Below, in pieces: positions 63,787 through 64,000 of a DNA stretch of 64,000 nt (positions are counted from its first letter, which is position 1; each line of letters begins with the position of its first letter). Source of the DNA: Zymoseptoria tritici IPO323 (lineage: Eukaryota; Ascomycota; Dothideomycetes; Mycosphaerellales; Mycosphaerellaceae); the NCBI RefSeq assembly GCF_000219625.1, contig NC_018212.1, forward strand, positions 2,064,501 to 2,128,500. The letters run 5' to 3'. Under the pieces are notes generated by a model. The model made no database searches. It worked only from the letters and a program-made list of their open reading frames with translations, and had not been told where the DNA came from. A program made the translations under genes and the position numbers.

Positions 63787-64000
63787 ATGTCCCGAATTTC
63801 TCTCCAAGAAAGATACCGGAACGTAATGTGGTACTGGAGACTCTATATGCAGCAATACTATGCGGCGAGCGTCGAGATCGCCATGGAAAGTGGAAGCACC
63901 TATGAATCGATATGCGCGTGGCTGCCAAATGCCTTGGCGCACGAGGATATCGTTTCCGGGTTCCAAGAACAGCGAGGAGTTATCCGCCAATGCATAGTAG
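63787..64000 (+). CDS. Hypothetical small helical protein, cut by the window end
   Basis: ATG 63787, open to the last base (71 codons visible): MSRISLQERYRNVMWYWRLY, MQQYYAASVEIAMESGSTYE, SICAWLPNALAHEDIVSGFQ. The aromatic helical N-terminus recalls the 62.6-kb protein (KKYLQCTAAAYYIL), so the two may be neighbours by duplication. Partial; function unknown. Confidence 0.5.
   Translation, partial: MSRISLQERYRNVMWYWRLYMQQYYAASVEIAMESGSTYESICAWLPNALAHEDIVSGFQEQRGVIRQCIV

Noticed and set aside
1..64000. CRISPR arrays, bacterial-type operons, ribosome-binding sites, or an intact transposon with terminal repeats
   Set aside because: Gene structure is eukaryotic (short GT-AG introns) and I found no regularly spaced repeats outside coding sequence nor matching terminal repeats by eye.

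Overview
This window is from a filamentous ascomycete nuclear chromosome. The introns are short (51-114 nt) with GT-AG ends and CTAAC/CTGAC-like branch sites. The genes are intron-poor, coding DNA is GC-rich, and there is a large expansion of proteins with an LPxELRNxIY (2EXR/F-box-like) motif, a pattern I associate with Dothideomycetes (Mycosphaerellales/Capnodiales). That placement is inference. Nearly all genes look lineage-specific and accessory; I see no core-metabolism gene.

Layout. 0.6-2.1 kb (+): a secreted protein built almost entirely of about 26 ADIS-type repeats bounded by Arg-Gln and a few dibasic sites, resembling a Kex2-processed repeat precursor. 2.1-5.6 kb: no confident gene, some decayed coding. 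5.6-12.6 kb: five genes, all on the minus strand (acidic-tail protein, basic/Pro-rich protein, a protein with an internally duplicated domain, a small zinc-finger-like protein, a charged coiled-coil protein). 14.2-26.8 kb (+): a tandem array of twelve small helical proteins sharing a hydrophobic LLxxxxLPxxxxxW module (family 1). 27.1-38.3 kb (+): nine LPxELR genes (array A), at least two of them broken. 39-51 kb (+): a mosaic of relics and genes: a decayed ubiquitin-specific protease, a tRNA-like relic, a LysM protein without a visible signal peptide, and two diverged copies of an unrecognised family flanking it. 51.3-60.1 kb (+): six more LPxELR genes (array B, a different subfamily). 61.2-64 kb (+): a BTB-like gene and two small helical-protein genes, the last cut by the window end.

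From 14.2 kb to the end every gene I can support is on the plus strand. This fits expansion by repeated head-to-tail duplication followed by birth and death: nonsense codons and frameshifts are visible in several copies and can be pinpointed against intact neighbours. How the genes work together is unknown. The repeat precursor and the LysM protein look secreted or cell-wall related by family; the LPxELR and family 1 proteins lack signal peptides and are probably intracellular. Exon models are by eye, without transcripts.
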